Positions 22,616 through 34,920 of a DNA stretch of 64,000 bases are shown here, one piece after another (the first letter of the stretch is position 1; each line of letters begins with the position of its first letter). This DNA is from Aralia elata (taxonomy: Eukaryota; Streptophyta; Magnoliopsida; Apiales; Araliaceae). The DNA lies in the NCBI GenBank assembly GCA_034770075.1, contig CM068385.1:51840746-51904745 (forward strand). The letters run 5' to 3'. The notes below the pieces were generated by a model. The model was not told the origin of the DNA and did no database searches. It worked only from the letters and a program-made list of their open reading frames with translations. The position numbers and the translations under genes were made by a program.

Positions 22616-24905
22616 TGCCGAGCATTTACGGATAATACTGGAGATATTGAGGAAAGAGAAATTATATGCAAAATTTTCAAAGTGTGAATTCTGGTTGAAA
22701 AGAGTTCAGTTTTTGGGACATATTATCGACAACGAAGGAATTTCTGTTGATCCAGCAAAGGTAGAAGCGGTGAAAAATTGGGGACAACCGAGGACACCAA
22801 CAGAGGTCAGAAGTTTCTTGGGATTGGCAGGATATTACCGGAGGTTTATCCAAGATTTCTCAAAGATAGCGACGCCATTGACAAATTTGACCAGGAAGAC
22901 AGTTAAGTATGTGTGCACGGAGAAATGTGAGCAGAGTTTTCAGGAATTGAAGAAGCGACTAAGTGAAGCAACTGTGTTATCCTTACCAGATAGTAGGGGA
23001 GATTTTACAGTGTACAGTGATGCGTCACACAAGGGACTGGGTTGCGTGTTAATGCAGAATGGTAAAGTCATTGCGTATGCGTCACGCCAGTTAAAAGATT
23101 ATGAAAAGGGATACCCTACCCACGACCTGGAATTGGCAGCGGTAGTGTGTGCCCTTAAGATTTGGAGACATTATCTCTATGGAGAAAAGTGTGAGATATA
23201 CACAGATCACAAAAGTCTGAAATATATCTTTACACAAAAGGAGTTAAACATGAGGCAGAGAAGATGGTTAGAACTGATCAAGGATTATGATTGTGAGATT
23301 CTATATCATCCAGGAAAGGCCAATGTAGTAGCAGATGCTTTAAGCAAGAAGAACAGTGAAAAGTTATTTGTGTTGACAGAGCAAGAAAAGTTAGTAAGAG
23401 AGATGGAGAAAATGGAGTTGGAGGTGAAAAATCTGAGGAATTCAGATGAACTAATAGAAATGGAAGCAAGTCCGACTTTATTGGATAGGGTGAAGGAGGC
23501 ACAAGAGAATGATGAAGAATGTGGTAACATTAAGAAACGGTTAGCTGAAGGTGAAGAGTTGAAGTATAAGATTGATAGCACTGGATTTTTGAGATTCAAA
23601 AATCGAGTTTGGATACCTTCAGTACCGGAATTAAGAGAAGAGATTTTACAAGAGGCCCATAGTACGAGATACGCAATACACCCAGGAAGCACAAAGATGT
23701 ATCAAGATCTACGTCAACATTTTTGGTGGCCGAACATGAAAAAAGAGGTTGCAGAATGTGTCAGCAGATGTTTAACCTGTCAGAGAGTCAAGGCAGAGCA
23801 TCAACGACCGAGTGGATTATTACAGCCGCTAGAGATTCCTGAATGGAAATGGGAGCACATCACGATGGATTTTGTGGTGGGGCTTCCAGCAACACAGAAA
23901 GGTTACGACGCAATATGGGTAATTGTGGATCGTCTTACAAAGTCAGCGCACTTTTTGCCGATCAAGATTAGATACAATTTGGATCAACTAGCCAAGTTGT
24001 ATATCAAAGAAATAGTTTCAAGACATGGAGTATCGGTATCAATTGTATCTGATAGAGATCCGCGTTTCACTTCAAACTTTTGGAGGAGTCTTCAAGAAAG
24101 AATGGGGACACAATTAAGGTTCAGTATCGCTTATCATCCACAGATCGATGGGCAAAGCGAAAGGACAATTCAAACATTAGAGGATATGATCAGAGCCTGT
24201 GTGATGGACTTCAAGGGAAGCTAGGAGGATCATCTTCCACTCGTAGAATTTGTGTATAATAACAGTTATCACGCGAGTATTGGAATGCCACCATACGAAG
24301 CACTGTACGGGAGGAAATGTAGAACGCCCTTGTGTTGGGACGAAGTTGGTGAACGCAGACTGTTGGGGCCAGAATTGGTACAACAGACCGTAGAGATCAT
24401 TTGGGTAATAAGAGCTCGGCTGGTAGCAGCTCAGGATCGTCAAAAGAAGTATGCAGATTTGCATCGTAAGAAGAGAGACTTTGAAGTAGGGAGCTATGTG
24501 TTTTTGAAAGTATCTCCCTGGAAAGGGAAAATAAGATTTGGCAAGAAAGGCAAATTAAGTCCGAGATTTATTGGACCGTTCGAGATACTGAAGAAGATAG
24601 GTGAAGTGGCGTACGAGGTGGCTCTACCTCCTGAACTGGAACATATCCATAACGTGTTTCACGTGTCGGTGTTGCGTACGTATAAGCCTGATTACTAGCA
24701 TGTTATATCATATGAACCGATTCAAGTCGAGAAGGACTTATCGTATGAAGAAATTCCTATAGAAATTTTGGATAGGAAAGAGCAGAAGTTAAGGAATAAA
24801 GTTATACATTCTGTCAAAGTGCTCTGGAGAAACCACGCAGTTGAAGAAGCTATGTGGGAACTCGAGGAAAAGATGAGGAAGAATTATCCTAATCTTTTTG
24901 AGTAA
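22616..24905 (+). pseudogene. B pol fragment: RT half, RNase H, integrase, chromodomain
   Basis: It starts in mid-RT at HAEHLRIILEILRKEKLYA, just after the point that corresponds to the catalytic YxDD. RNase H (SDASHKGLG, YTDHKSLKY, ADALSKK) and integrase (HHCC, then MDFVVGL, VSDRDPRF, GQSERTIQ) follow. In-frame TAG codons lie at 24222-24224 and 24696-24698, and the chromodomain tail (HAVEEAMWELEEKM) ends at TAA 24905. It is closely related to A over the whole length but clearly a different family, since its LTR shares little with that of A. Truncated by insertion of A and not functional. Confidence 0.92.
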
Positions 24906-24915
24906 CCTAATGTGA

Positions 24916-24951
24916 AATTCCGGAGACGGAATTCTTATAAGGAGGGGAGGA
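24916..24951 (+). promoter_or_regulatory. Pre-PPT hairpin and PPT of B
   Basis: AATTCC-GGAGAC-GGAATT at 24916-24933, then the purine tract AAGGAGGGGAGGA (24939-24951) directly before the LTR. Confidence 0.85.
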
Positions 24952-25885
24952 TGTAATAGCCAGAACTTTAAGTCGTATTGTAAATGAATATATTAATTAA
25001 ATATTAATGTTATTGAAAATTTTGTGACATATAAGAAATGATCTATGTGGCTAATTGTTAGTTAAAGGAGGTCCCACTAATAGTTATTCAATTTAGTGGA
25101 CTAACTTAGGAATTTTATTATCAAGCAATTGATAAGACAATGAGTTAATTAAATATTCATTTCAATTGAATATAGTAAGTAAATGAAATTGTAAATTAAT
25201 TAATATGAGTATTAACTAATGAGGATTATGTGAAATGTGACTAATTAATTTTAGTAGTCCAATTAGTAAGAAAACACAAGTGGACTAGCATAATTAATTA
25301 ATTAACCAAGCCCACTCAATTAATTGACCATGGACTTGGATAATTAACATGTGGATTAACTAAATTAGCCCAATATCTAATTAAATTAGTAGTCCAAGAA
25401 GCAAAGTAAAAATCTTGGTAAACTAGTGGCCCAACTAATTAAATGTGAGCCCAAGTGATTTAAAAACCAAAGCCCAAATTGCTAGCCATGTAGCGAATGC
25501 GATTTTTGTGAATAAATAAAAATATTTATTAAGTTATATAAATATTTTTGTTAATTTATTTATTGAGTAAAATAAATAATTTATAAGATTATGGTGAAAG
25601 AATTTATGTTAAATGTTATTTGATTGTGATTTGATGTGTTTATTCTAATTTAATTTAATAATTAAATTAGATGATAAAATGATTTATTTGAATAAAGGAT
25701 TTATTTGGGAAAGGCAATTTATTTGGTATTATGGTTATTGGTTAAATAGAATTATTGATTAAATTAGTAAGGTTTAATTGAATTTATTTAATAATAAGTT
25801 TAATTAAATTAAAAAGTGTGACAATTAAAACTATATAGTATAATGAATTATTAAATAAAAGGAAAATAGTTTTGTTGTAGTTAAA

Positions 25886-26018
25886 CCAAACAAGGCCTTG
25901 TGACCCTTGGTTGGAAAAATGGGTTATTTTGTTATTGTTCGGCCAAACGAGGCCTTATGCCTTTTGGAATTCTTTTCTTTTTATTTTTGAGTTGGCCAAA
26001 CATGGCCTAACTCTTGGG
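25886..26018 (+). promoter_or_regulatory. Triple CCAAAC-GGCCT motif in B U3
   Basis: Three copies of CCAAAC(A/G)(A/T)GGCCT followed 7-10 bases later by a TTGG- or TTGGG-like word, at 25886-25910, 25941-25967 and 25994-26018, 80-210 bp before the presumed leader. Single copies sit in the same relative place in E (32993) and G (61952). A promoter element is plausible but inferred. Confidence 0.5.
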
Positions 26019-26353
26019 TTATTTCAACTGACTCATTAAACCAAGTTACGTTAAAAAAAGAACTAAAGGTTCATCAGTTGATTAAAAAAACAGAGTTGTA
26101 TCAAAGTGAGAATTGAGAGAAATTGAGAGAGAAGTTTAGAGATTGGAGAGAAGAGTTCTAAAATCAAAGGGGGATTTCTAAGTGATTTTCATCATCTAGC
26201 TAAGGTTTAAGAAGAAATCAAAGGTATATAATTCTTGTTAGTTTTGTTCTTCACTGTACTTCATTACTTTACTTCTCTATATAAAATTCATTGGCTGAAA
26301 ATATGAATTATTTTGATGTAATTGATAGTAAGCATGTATTAGATGATTATATG

Positions 26354-26358
26354 GTGGT
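26354..26358 (+). repeat. Target duplication GTGGT, left of C
   Basis: Perfect 5-bp match with 38560-38564; proves that C was inserted as one unit into the LTR of B. Confidence 0.95.
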
Positions 26359-27685
26359 TGGGAGCTGTCGTTTTACACTCCAAAATTAATACCTTACTAA
26401 CAATCTACTAGCACAAAACTTAGTATAATGACAAGCAAGGATCGATCCCACAGAGAAGTGAATTAATCTTTTACTTATTATAATATTCCTATTATTTCTA
26501 TGAATGGGGGGTTTTGAGTTTGATTTACTAAGCTAACAAAAGTAATTAAGAGTGATCAATGAATAAAAAGCTTCAGTTCTTCAGTTCAGTATTACCTTAA
26601 CACAGTTATGGAAAAGTCAAGTTTAACAATATTTATCCTTCAATGAGATTAATAACCCTAGATAACCGCAATCGCTAAATATCCGAAATTCTCCTTATGT
26701 GTAAATCAAATGTGACAATTGCCTCAAGAGACTCTAATTATCATATAACCTAGAACTATCAGTCTAGATTTAATATAACAGCAGCATGAAGAATTAGAGA
26801 ATTATGTTATTCCAAGCAACAATTACACAATCAGGAATTATTTAACTTGCCTTCTAATAAACTTAATAATATCCAAAAGCTTGTCCACAATCAAATACTA
26901 TTAATTGCTACCTATGATCAGATATAATATCGTTTTCTTAATACTATATCTTAATCTAGGAGATGATATTAATCAAATTAATTCAATTGGCCAAATCAAA
27001 TCAAAAGATTAAATAACATATAATCAATTAAAAACAGATTATCAGAATAAATCTCACGCAAGAAGGAATAAATAAATAAAACCTGATTAAACCATTAATT
27101 ATGAAAAAGGTTCAACATCCCTTAGAACTGAAAGGACGAGTTTAGCCTGACATGCCTTCAATCTTCTCCAATTAGGGTTACAATTGTAGTTGTCAAGATC
27201 TCCCTAATAATAAATTAAAAACATCTATTTATAGTCCTAAGATAATATCTTAAGTCTCTAAGAATTAAGAATCCAATCTGAAATAGAAATCCTCAAAAAT
27301 TACAAAAAGTCAAAGCTGGTCAAACTTGGTCAACTCCGCCATTCTCGCCGGAGCGAGAATTTTTGCACTGGGTTTCTCGTCGGGGCGAGAAACTCTAGAG
27401 AAGTCTGGGCCGGGGCGAGATCTGGTTCGGTTGGGGCGAAAACGAGCAGAAGCTTTCTCGCCGGGGCGAGAAGTCCTAGTACAAAGTTCTCGCTGGGGCG
27501 AGAACCTCAGATTTTCCAACTTTTCAACTTTTCCTCGTTTAAGCTCCGATTTTCCATCTTTTTCCACTTTTGACCCTGAATTCTCCTGAAATTAATAAAC
27601 AACCTAATAAGTGCATATACACAATAAATCATGCAATAAACTAAATATAAAGGAATAAAAATAAATGAATATTATGCACTTATCA
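26359..27685 (-). repeat. 3' LTR of C
   Basis: 1327 bp; in element orientation it starts TGATAAGTGC at 27685 and ends AGCTCCCA at 26359. Contains the GC-rich hairpin cluster at 27341-27505 and no ORF beyond those produced by the hairpins. Confidence 0.95.
27341..27505. repeat. GC-rich hairpin cluster, 3' LTR of C
   Basis: At least four inverted repeats with core TCTCGCC..GGCGAGA: 27341-27360 (8-bp arms), 27372-27393 and two more to 27505. More decayed than the copy in the other LTR. Confidence 0.85.
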
Positions 27686-27699
27686 AATTCCCCCACACT
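27686..27699 (-). promoter_or_regulatory. Polypurine tract of C
   Basis: On the minus strand GTGTGGGGGAATT directly precedes the LTR start TGATAAG; the standard Athila PPT. Confidence 0.85.
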
Positions 27700-28765
27700 T
27701 AGTCTTTACACATCCTCGTGTAAACTAAAACAAAAGTTATATTGAAATCATTTGAATTCTATTCAATCAAACTCCCAAAGGTTCAAATTCAATTCACATC
27801 CATGAATACTAACACCAATCAACAGAAATTTGTTCTATACTTCATCAATCAACTAATAATAATAACCTCATCATTCCCCACTAAACATCCATAAATCAAA
27901 TTGAAACCACATAAGCATCTCCTATGATCAACACAGATACTCAACTCAGTTTGTATGGAACAACAACCGTGCACACTGACTCAAAACCAGAACATGTTTT
28001 TTTTCTTGCCAGTCATTTTTCTTCATTCAGGTGAATGCATTTTATGCTCCATTTCACCTCTTCTCATTTTTTTAAGCGAGTGCATTTTATGCTCCATCTC
28101 ACTTTTCTTCTCACCAACGAGTGCGTTTTACACTCCATCTCGCTGCATGCGTTTATGGGTGAGTGCGTTTTACGCTCCATCTCTACCCACCACATGTTTT
28201 CCTTTTGACACAAAAATGTTTTTTTTCTCTCAATTTTTTTCAAATTTCCAATTTTGTCTTCGCATGATCCTGAAACAAGATAAGCAGTTAAACAGGTCTA
28301 AATCATGAAATCAGTGCACAAAGTCAACTCCACAACTAACTCAGTCAAGTAAACATGTATCTCATACTCAAGTACTCATGCAATACCAACTCAATCTAAA
28401 TCAGTTAACTATGGGTCCTAACTACATTATCATCATTTATCAATTAATTCAGCATCAAACAAATTCAATCAATGGCATCAATCTTCATTCTAAAACCAAA
28501 AACCTTTGAAAACTTGACCAAATAACTCAGATTGTCACATTTAGAGCAAACCTACCTACCCTATACTAACCTAAACCTAAACCCCTCCCCCACACTCAAA
28601 CCTTACATTGTCCCCAATGTAAGACAATTATGCAAAAGACGAGCGAAATAACGAAAAAGCCAATAAATAAGTAAAAAGGAATAGAAAAGCAAATCTGAAA
28701 TCTTGGGTTGCCTCCCAAGCAGCGCATTTGGTTAACGTCGTTAGCCCGACATCGATTCTCCTCAA
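27700..28765 (-). other. Non-coding region of C between integrase and PPT
   Basis: No env-like ORF and no coding signal. The open frame on the plus strand at 27955-28308 is a product of the tandem repeat at 28031-28190. Confidence 0.7.
28031..28190. repeat. Hairpin minisatellite in C
   Basis: Four units about 45 bp apart (starts near 28031, 28076, 28118, 28157) around the word GTGCRTTTTAYGCTCCAT. Each unit has an inner hairpin (GCAT-TTT-ATGC in two, GCGT-TTT-ACGC in the fourth) and different but complementary outer arms: GTGAA/TTCAC, GCGAG/CTCAC (one mismatch), CGAG/CTCG and GGGTGAG/CTC-T-ACCC. Confidence 0.85.
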
Positions 28766-31700
28766 TCATTCATAGCTCGGATCCACTAGATCTATCATCT
28801 CCACACTCTCCATCGAAAATTCATCACGAAAAGGTTTCAGCCTATGTCCATTGACCTTGAATACTTTCCCTGTTTTTAGATTCTGTATATCTATAGCACC
28901 ATGAGAGAACACATTAGTAATAACAAAAGGACCCTCCCAACGAGAGCGCAACTTACCTGGAAATAACTTCAGCCGCGAATTGAATAGGAGAACTTGTTGT
29001 CCTACAGTGAAATCTTTCCTCAAAATCTGCTTGTCATGGAAGGCCTTTGTTTTATTTTTGTATAGGAGAGAACTATCATAGGCTTCATTCTTCATCTCTT
29101 CTAATTCCTGTAACTGGAACTTCCTATGCATCCCCGCTTCATCCAAACTCATATTACATTACTTTACTGCCCAAAAAGCTCTATGTTCTAACTCCACGGG
29201 TAGATGACATGGCTTCCCAAAAACCAATCTGTACGGAGACATACCAATGGGGGTTTTGTATGCGGTTCTATACGCCCACAATGCATCTTCTAGCCGCAGA
29301 CTCCAATCTTTTCTGCTTGGCTTCACAACCTTCTCCAAAATGGATTTCACCTCACGGTTGGATACTTCAGCCTGACCATTGCTTTGCGGATGATAAGATG
29401 TAGAAATCTTATGCAAAACATTATATTTCCTGAAAAGTGCTGCTAGCATCCTGTTGCAAAAGTGAGTTCCTCTATCGCTGATGATAGCTCTAGGAGTTCC
29501 AAATCTGACAAATATGTTTGTTTTGACAAAATCTGCAACAACTTTAGAATCATCAGTCCTGGTGGCTTTAGCTTCCACCCATTTAGAAATATAGTCAACA
29601 GCCAAAAGAATGTAAATATTACCATGAGAAACAGGAAAAGGTCCCATAAAATCAATACCCCAAACATAAAAAATCTCAACAATTAAAATGGGAGTTTGTG
29701 GCATTTGATTTCTATGTGATATGTTACCTGTTCGTTGACAATTCTCGCATGATTTACAAAATAGATATGAGTCTTTAAAAATTATAGGCCAATAAAAACC
29801 ACTTTCTAAAACCTTATGAGCAGTCCGTTTAGATCCAAAATGACCTCCACAAGCATATGAATGGCAAAAAGTTAGAATAGACAATGTTTCAGTATTATGC
29901 ACACATCTACGGATTATCTGATCAGCACAAAATTTCCACAGGTATGGATCATCCCAAACAAAATGTCTAGCATCACTCCTAAGCTTATCCTTCTGGTTTT
30001 TAGAAAATTCATTGGGAATAAATGCACTTGCCAAATAATTAACAATGTTAGCATACCAAGGCAATTCCTCCTGAATAGAAAAGAGACGCTCATCTGGAAA
30101 GGAATCATACAATGATAGTGCCTCCTCATCTCTCACCAGTCTACTCAAGTGACCCGCTACCAAGTTATCTGCTCCCTTCTTATCCTTGATTTCCAAGTCA
30201 AATTCCTGTAACAACAGAATCCATCTGATAATCCTGGGTTTAGAGTCCTTCTTGGTTAACAAATACCTGAGAGCTGCATAGACAGAATAAACTACAACTT
30301 TAGTGCCAAGTAAATAAGATCGAAATTTATCTAAAGCAAAAATAACAGATAAAAGTTCTTTTTCTGTTGTCGAGTAGTTAATATGAGCTGCATTCAGTGT
30401 TCTAGAGGCATAATAGATGGCATGGACAGCTTTGTCAACTCTTTGGCCCAAAACAGCTCCGACTGCATAATTGCTTGCATCACACATTATTTCGAAGGGA
30501 AGATTCCAATTTGGCGGTTGAATCACAGGTGCGGAAGTCAATAGGCTCTTCAACATGTCAAATGCCTCCTTGAACGCTTCATCGAACTGGAATTCCACAT
30601 CTTTTTGTAGCAACTTACATAATGGCAGAGCTATTTTGGAGAAGTCTTTGATAAATCTCCGATAGAAACCTGCATGTCCAAAAAAAGAGCGAATCTCCCG
30701 CACATTAGCGGGGTAAGGCAAAGTAGACACAATATCTATCTTAGCTTTATCAACCTCTAAACCTTTAGCTGACACAACATGACCAAGCATTATACCCTGT
30801 TCTACCATAAAATGACACTTTTCCCAATTAAGAACAAGGTTAGTTTCCAAGCATCTATCTAGCACACGCGTTAGATTTTCCAAGCACAAATCCAAAGAAT
30901 CACCATGTACTGTGAAATCATCCATAAAGACCTCGATGCAATTTTCTAAAAGATCAGAAAAAATGCTTACCATGCATCGCTGAAAAGTACCTGGTGCATT
31001 GCAAAGATCAAATGACATCCTCCGACATGCAAAAGTACCAAATGGACACGTGAATGTGGTCTTTTCCTAGTCTTCGGGTGCAATCACGATCTAATTATAA
31101 CCTGAAAAACCATCTAGAAAGCAATAATAAGTATGCCCCGCTAATCGTTCTAGCAGTTGATCAATAAAAGGAAGAGGAAAGTGGTCTTTTCGAGTTACAG
31201 CATTTAATTTCCTGTAGTCAATACACACTCTCCATCCTGTTTGTATCCGTGTGGGCACCAACTCATTATTGTCATTTGTGATGGCAATTATTCCAGATTT
31301 TTTCGGAACTACCTGTACCGAACTCACCCACTGACTGTCGAAAATGGGGTAGATTATACTTGCATCAAGCAATTTAATCACCTCTTTTTTTGACTACCTC
31401 CATCATGGGTGGATTTAATCTTCGTTGTGCTTCTCTCGTGGGCTTTGCTCCATCATCCAAAAGAATCCTATGCATGCACATCGCGGGGCTTATACCTTTG
31501 ATATTTGCTATCGTCCAACCAAATACTGTGACATGGTCCCTTAGGACTCTCAATAATTTCTCTTCCTGCACTTTGGTTAGATTACTAGCAATAATCATAG
31601 GCAAAGTTTCATTAGTCCCTAAATATGCATATTTCAAGTGAGCAGGTAAGGGTTTCAACTCTAAGATTGGAGCTTGCTCCACAGATGGTAACAGTTTTTT

Positions 31701-31935
31701 ATGAGAAACAGGCAATTGAATTGATTGAACTGCATATTTATCTATGAATTTTGGTAAAGAGTGCAATGCAGCCACAACTTCCTTCAATTCCTGATTCTGG
31801 TCAAATTCTTCCTCTTTATCCATGTCCAAGTTGTTAGTAATGGCCATCTCCACGCTTTCCCGATGTACTTGATCAAAAGATTCCTGCACTATAGAATCAA
31901 TGATGTCAATAGCAAAAACATGATTTACATCACTA
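28766..31935 (-). pseudogene. C pol: RT, RNase H, integrase
   Basis: Read right to left: a linker (31889-31374), a frameshift near 31385, RT fingers (CIDYRKLNAVTRKDHFPLPF) ending in a stop at 31091, another stop just after, then a 619-codon frame 31018-29159. That frame has the RT motif VFMDDFTVHG, RNase H (CDASNYAVGAVLGQR) and integrase (CGGHFGSKRT, CENCQRTG, then GIDFMGPFP, ISDRGTHFC, SNGQAEVSNREV). A stop separates it from the integrase C-terminal domain (29152-28766, LRSRWEGPFVI). The upstream end is cut at 31935 by insertion E. Sequence and order are those of the Athila lineage. Not functional. Confidence 0.93.
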
Positions 31936-31940
31936 GGGTA
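31936..31940 (+). repeat. Target duplication GGGTA, left of E
   Basis: Matches 34916-34920. Taking out E with one copy joins the two halves of the C protein-coding sequence in a sensible place. Confidence 0.9.
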
Positions 31941-32154
31941 TGTGATATCCCGAGTATTTATCCGATGCTAAATCAAGGTATTTTATGATACGCAATAAAT
32001 GCGTTAGAGGGTTAAAAAGAATATATAATATTCGAAGTGTTTCAAGTTTAAGTGAAGGTGATGAAATAAAACCTACATTAAGGTAATGCGTTGAAGTTAT
32101 TCGACGATATTTGTGAAAGGGATTTAGTGAAAACCGAGTAAGGGAGGTTTCGTT

Positions 32155-32190
32155 GATTCCGAGGATAGAATCCTTATAAGGAGGGAAGGA
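32155..32190 (+). promoter_or_regulatory. Pre-PPT hairpin and PPT of E
   Basis: GATTCC-GAGGAT-AGAATC (32155-32172, five of six pairs) and purine tract AAGGAGGGAAGGA (32178-32190). Confidence 0.8.
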
Positions 32191-33582
32191 TGTGACAACC
32201 CGAATTTTCAGAAATTATTAAATAAGAATTTAATAAATAAAATTCTTATTATGTGACGTTTTGAGTTTTGAGTATGTGTATATGTGATATATATTTTGTG
32301 AAATATATGTCTTAATGTCAAGAGAATTATATATTCGTGTATTTGTGAAACGAGGTTTAATAGTTAATTAAACTACTGAATGAAGTGAAGGAAATTGTTA
32401 CGAAAAAGATATTTACTGAATATTAGAAAGTTGAAATTATATTGAGAAATTATATAATTTGATTGTTATGCCTTGTAAACAATGAAAATTATTGTGAATT
32501 AAATTTCATAATAATGTGAGTGAGTTATTTAATTAAAATAAGGAATTAATGAGAATATAATTATATTAATAAAATGAAAGAGTAATGTATTGCATATAAA
32601 TATGTTACGTGTTAATGTGTTACGATTGTGAATTTCGTAAATGGATAAAATATTTATTGAGTAGAATAAATATTTTAATTGGGATGTTTATTTAATAAAA
32701 TAAATATTTGTTGAGAATATTGAGTGATAATTTATTTGTATGAGAATATTAAGTAAAGTGATAATAAATATTTTTTATATTTGATGCGTATTTTATTGTG
32801 CATGGATGTTGATAAGATGTTGGTAATTTATTAAATGAGAGGATGAATAATTTTATTAAATTATTTATTACGGGAAAGATGATTTTATTAAACAAATTAT
32901 TATTAAATAAAAAATTATATTTAAGTGTGACAAATGTATCATATAGTAAGAGTTTTATAAAAATAAATTAAAGGGTGTTTTTAAAGGGTCAGCCAAACAT
33001 GGCCTTGTGACCCTTGGTGTTTGTAACCACTGAACCCCTTTGAATTTCATAACTGCTAAGCCTTTAGTTTTTACGTTAAAAAAAAAACTCAGAACAAGAG
33101 AAAAAGAGAAAGTGGGAGAATTCTTTGTGAATTGGGAGTGAAGGTTTAGAAATCAAAGAAGGAAGAGGGAGGATAATCAAGCCCTCCTAATTGTGTAATT
33201 AAGCATAGAAGAAATCAAAGGTAAATTCTAAAATTGCTAGTTCTTATTTTTCTAAAACTAATTCTCTGTAATTGGTTTCGATGATTACTTTGTTGAGAAA
33301 TTGGTTATATATATTGTGGGGTTGTAATAATCTGATTACATGTTGTATATGAACGATTTTGAATGATCAAATCCAAGAGAATGTGTTTTAAAATAAAGAA
33401 TTTGAGTTTTGAAAAAAATTAAGAAAAAGTTGATTTAAAACCGTTGGGTTTGTTAATTTGGTTGATATAGGTTGTTAGAATTGGTGTAAACGTGTTGGGA
33501 TTTGGTTATTCTATGTATATATCATATGTGATTGCTTAATTTAGTGTTTTGGATGAAGAAATTTCGTGTTTTTGGGTTAGAA

Positions 33583-33786
33583 ATTCTGCAGTTCGCGAAC
33601 TGCAGAATCTGGAATTCATGAATCTCGCCCCGGCGAGGATTTTATACTAAGGTTTCTCGCCCCGACGAGAACTCGCCCCGGCGAGAGCTCGCCCCGGCGA
33701 GGATTTTATACTAAGGTTTCTCGCCCCGGCGAGAGCTCGCCCCGGCGAGAGTTTTATGTAGTAATTTTCTCGCCCCGGCGAGAATT
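33583..33786. repeat. Palindrome and GC-rich hairpin array in E
   Basis: A perfect 26-bp palindrome at 33583-33608 (arm ATTCTGCAGTTCG). It is followed to 33786 by about six copies of CTCGCC-CC-GGCGAG, several flanked by TT..AA to give 8-bp arms. The spacers are partly duplicated (GATTTTATACTAAGG twice). Confidence 0.92.
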
Positions 33787-34081
33787 ACAGAAATGAAAAA
33801 TTTTATTGTTTTTAATTCTTTTCTTTTGGTCATGCTATGTTATCCTGTATATTTATAAACATTATACATTTAATGTAAAGCGAAGTTTAAGACCTAATTA
33901 AGGGTTAAGTGTCGATTAAAGTGAGACGCAATAAAATGAAGGTTTATAAGGAAAACTTAATTTCTAAGTTGAAAATTGTATAGAGAATAAAAATGAAGGA
34001 TTATGAAATGTTAAGTAGAATTAATACTAAGTGTTGTTATGTGGCTAATAAATGATGTACATGATTGTATATATCGTGTAG

Positions 34082-34464
34082 GATACGTGAAGTGCAGAAA
34101 TATATAAGCTGGTTACGGTAAATGATAATCTACTAACCAGGCAAGTCTTTCAGTTCCTAGTTGTTATGTGAACTCGATGATTAATTGCTTTAAATTTTAT
34201 ACTGTAAGAGCATAACATGTTACATGTACTGTGAGTATGAATTGTTAAAGTCAACATATGACTTACTTGATTAAGTAAAGAATGTTGATTGAATTATGGA
34301 ATTCAATATCTACTTGATATGTGACGTACAACATGTAAGTTATATTTATCCAGATGTTTACATTATGTTAGAAAAGCATGATAATTATGTGTTACGTGAT
34401 GCATGCAAATTGTTAGATTTTGCTGAGCTGTCGAGCTCATTCTTGTAAATAACCATTTTTGCAG
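34082..34464 (+). other. Predicted mini-exon and GC-AG intron in E LTR
   Basis: Acceptor GTGTAG before 34082, a 59-nt mini-exon, donor AG|GCAAGT at 34141, acceptor TTTGCAG at 34464; intron 324 nt. Confidence 0.5.
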
Positions 34465-34915
34465 GTTAAGGATTCAAGGTAAAGTTATGTGCTACCTAAA
34501 TGACGTGAATCAGACATAATGCATGAGGAACAAATGTTTAGCTTAAATTAATATTTTTGAACCATAACTGAGGTTCTGGAAAAATGTATTTGATGATGTA
34601 ATAAGTGTAGCAGATATAGAGTTGTTAAATTTGTATTGAGTTGTAATGTAATTTTATCCGATGTATAAAGGGTGTTGAATCTAGTAGTTTTATTTTTATT
34701 ATAACCTTGATGAAGCAAACCAAATATGATTTTAGATTTTGTAATGAATAAAGGTTATGATTCAGGGAAAGCAAAGAAAGATAACTGAAAAGTTTTTATT
34801 TTTTTTCCGCATTTTATTAAGTTTATTATCGATTAATGATGTAAAGTTAGAACATAGATGTATTGTTAACGACCGAAGTCGAGAGATGAAGTGTATGGAT
34901 TTTGGGGTCGTTACA

Positions 34916-34920
34916 GGGTA
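34916..34920 (+). repeat. Target duplication GGGTA, right of E
   Basis: Partner of 31936-31940. Confidence 0.9.

Larger units (their letters stand above)
24952..26358 (+). repeat. 3' LTR of B, left part
   Basis: Starts TGTAATAGCC. AT-rich U3 with three CCAAAC..GGCCT motifs (25886-26018), a purine-rich leader (about 26096-26223) and the donor AAAG|GTATAT at 26224. Broken at 26358 by element C; it continues at 38565. Confidence 0.9.
31941..34915 (+). mobile_element. Element E: short Tekay-like derivative inserted in C
   Basis: It begins TGTGATATCC and ends TCGTTACA, with perfect 5-bp duplications, so it integrated as one unit of 2975 bp. The first 214 bases are not the same as the start of its own 3' LTR (TGTGACAACCC at 32191) and hold no clear ORF. 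Then come a pre-PPT hairpin, PPT and a full LTR. There is no gag or pol. Either a non-autonomous element with unlike ends or an internally deleted one. Confidence 0.8.
32191..34915 (+). repeat. 3' LTR of E
   Basis: 2725 bp, TGTGACAACCC to TCGTTACA. It contains one CCAAAC-GGCCT motif (32993-33017), a purine-rich leader with donor AAAG|GTAAAT (33221), a hairpin cluster (33583-33786), a mini-exon 34082-34140, donor CCAG|GCAAGT (34141), a hairpin TGAGCT-GTCG-AGCTCA (34424-34439) and acceptor TTTTTGCAG (34464). It is related to LTR G and to the LTR start of F. Confidence 0.88.

Noticed and set aside
27326..27589. ORFs on both strands at 27310-27589 and 38190-38463
   Set aside because: Open on both strands because of GC-rich palindromes inside the C LTR; no protein family, and identical origin in both LTRs.
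27700..28765. Possible env-like ORF of Athila
   Set aside because: No open frame on the element strand; only repeats and AT-rich DNA.
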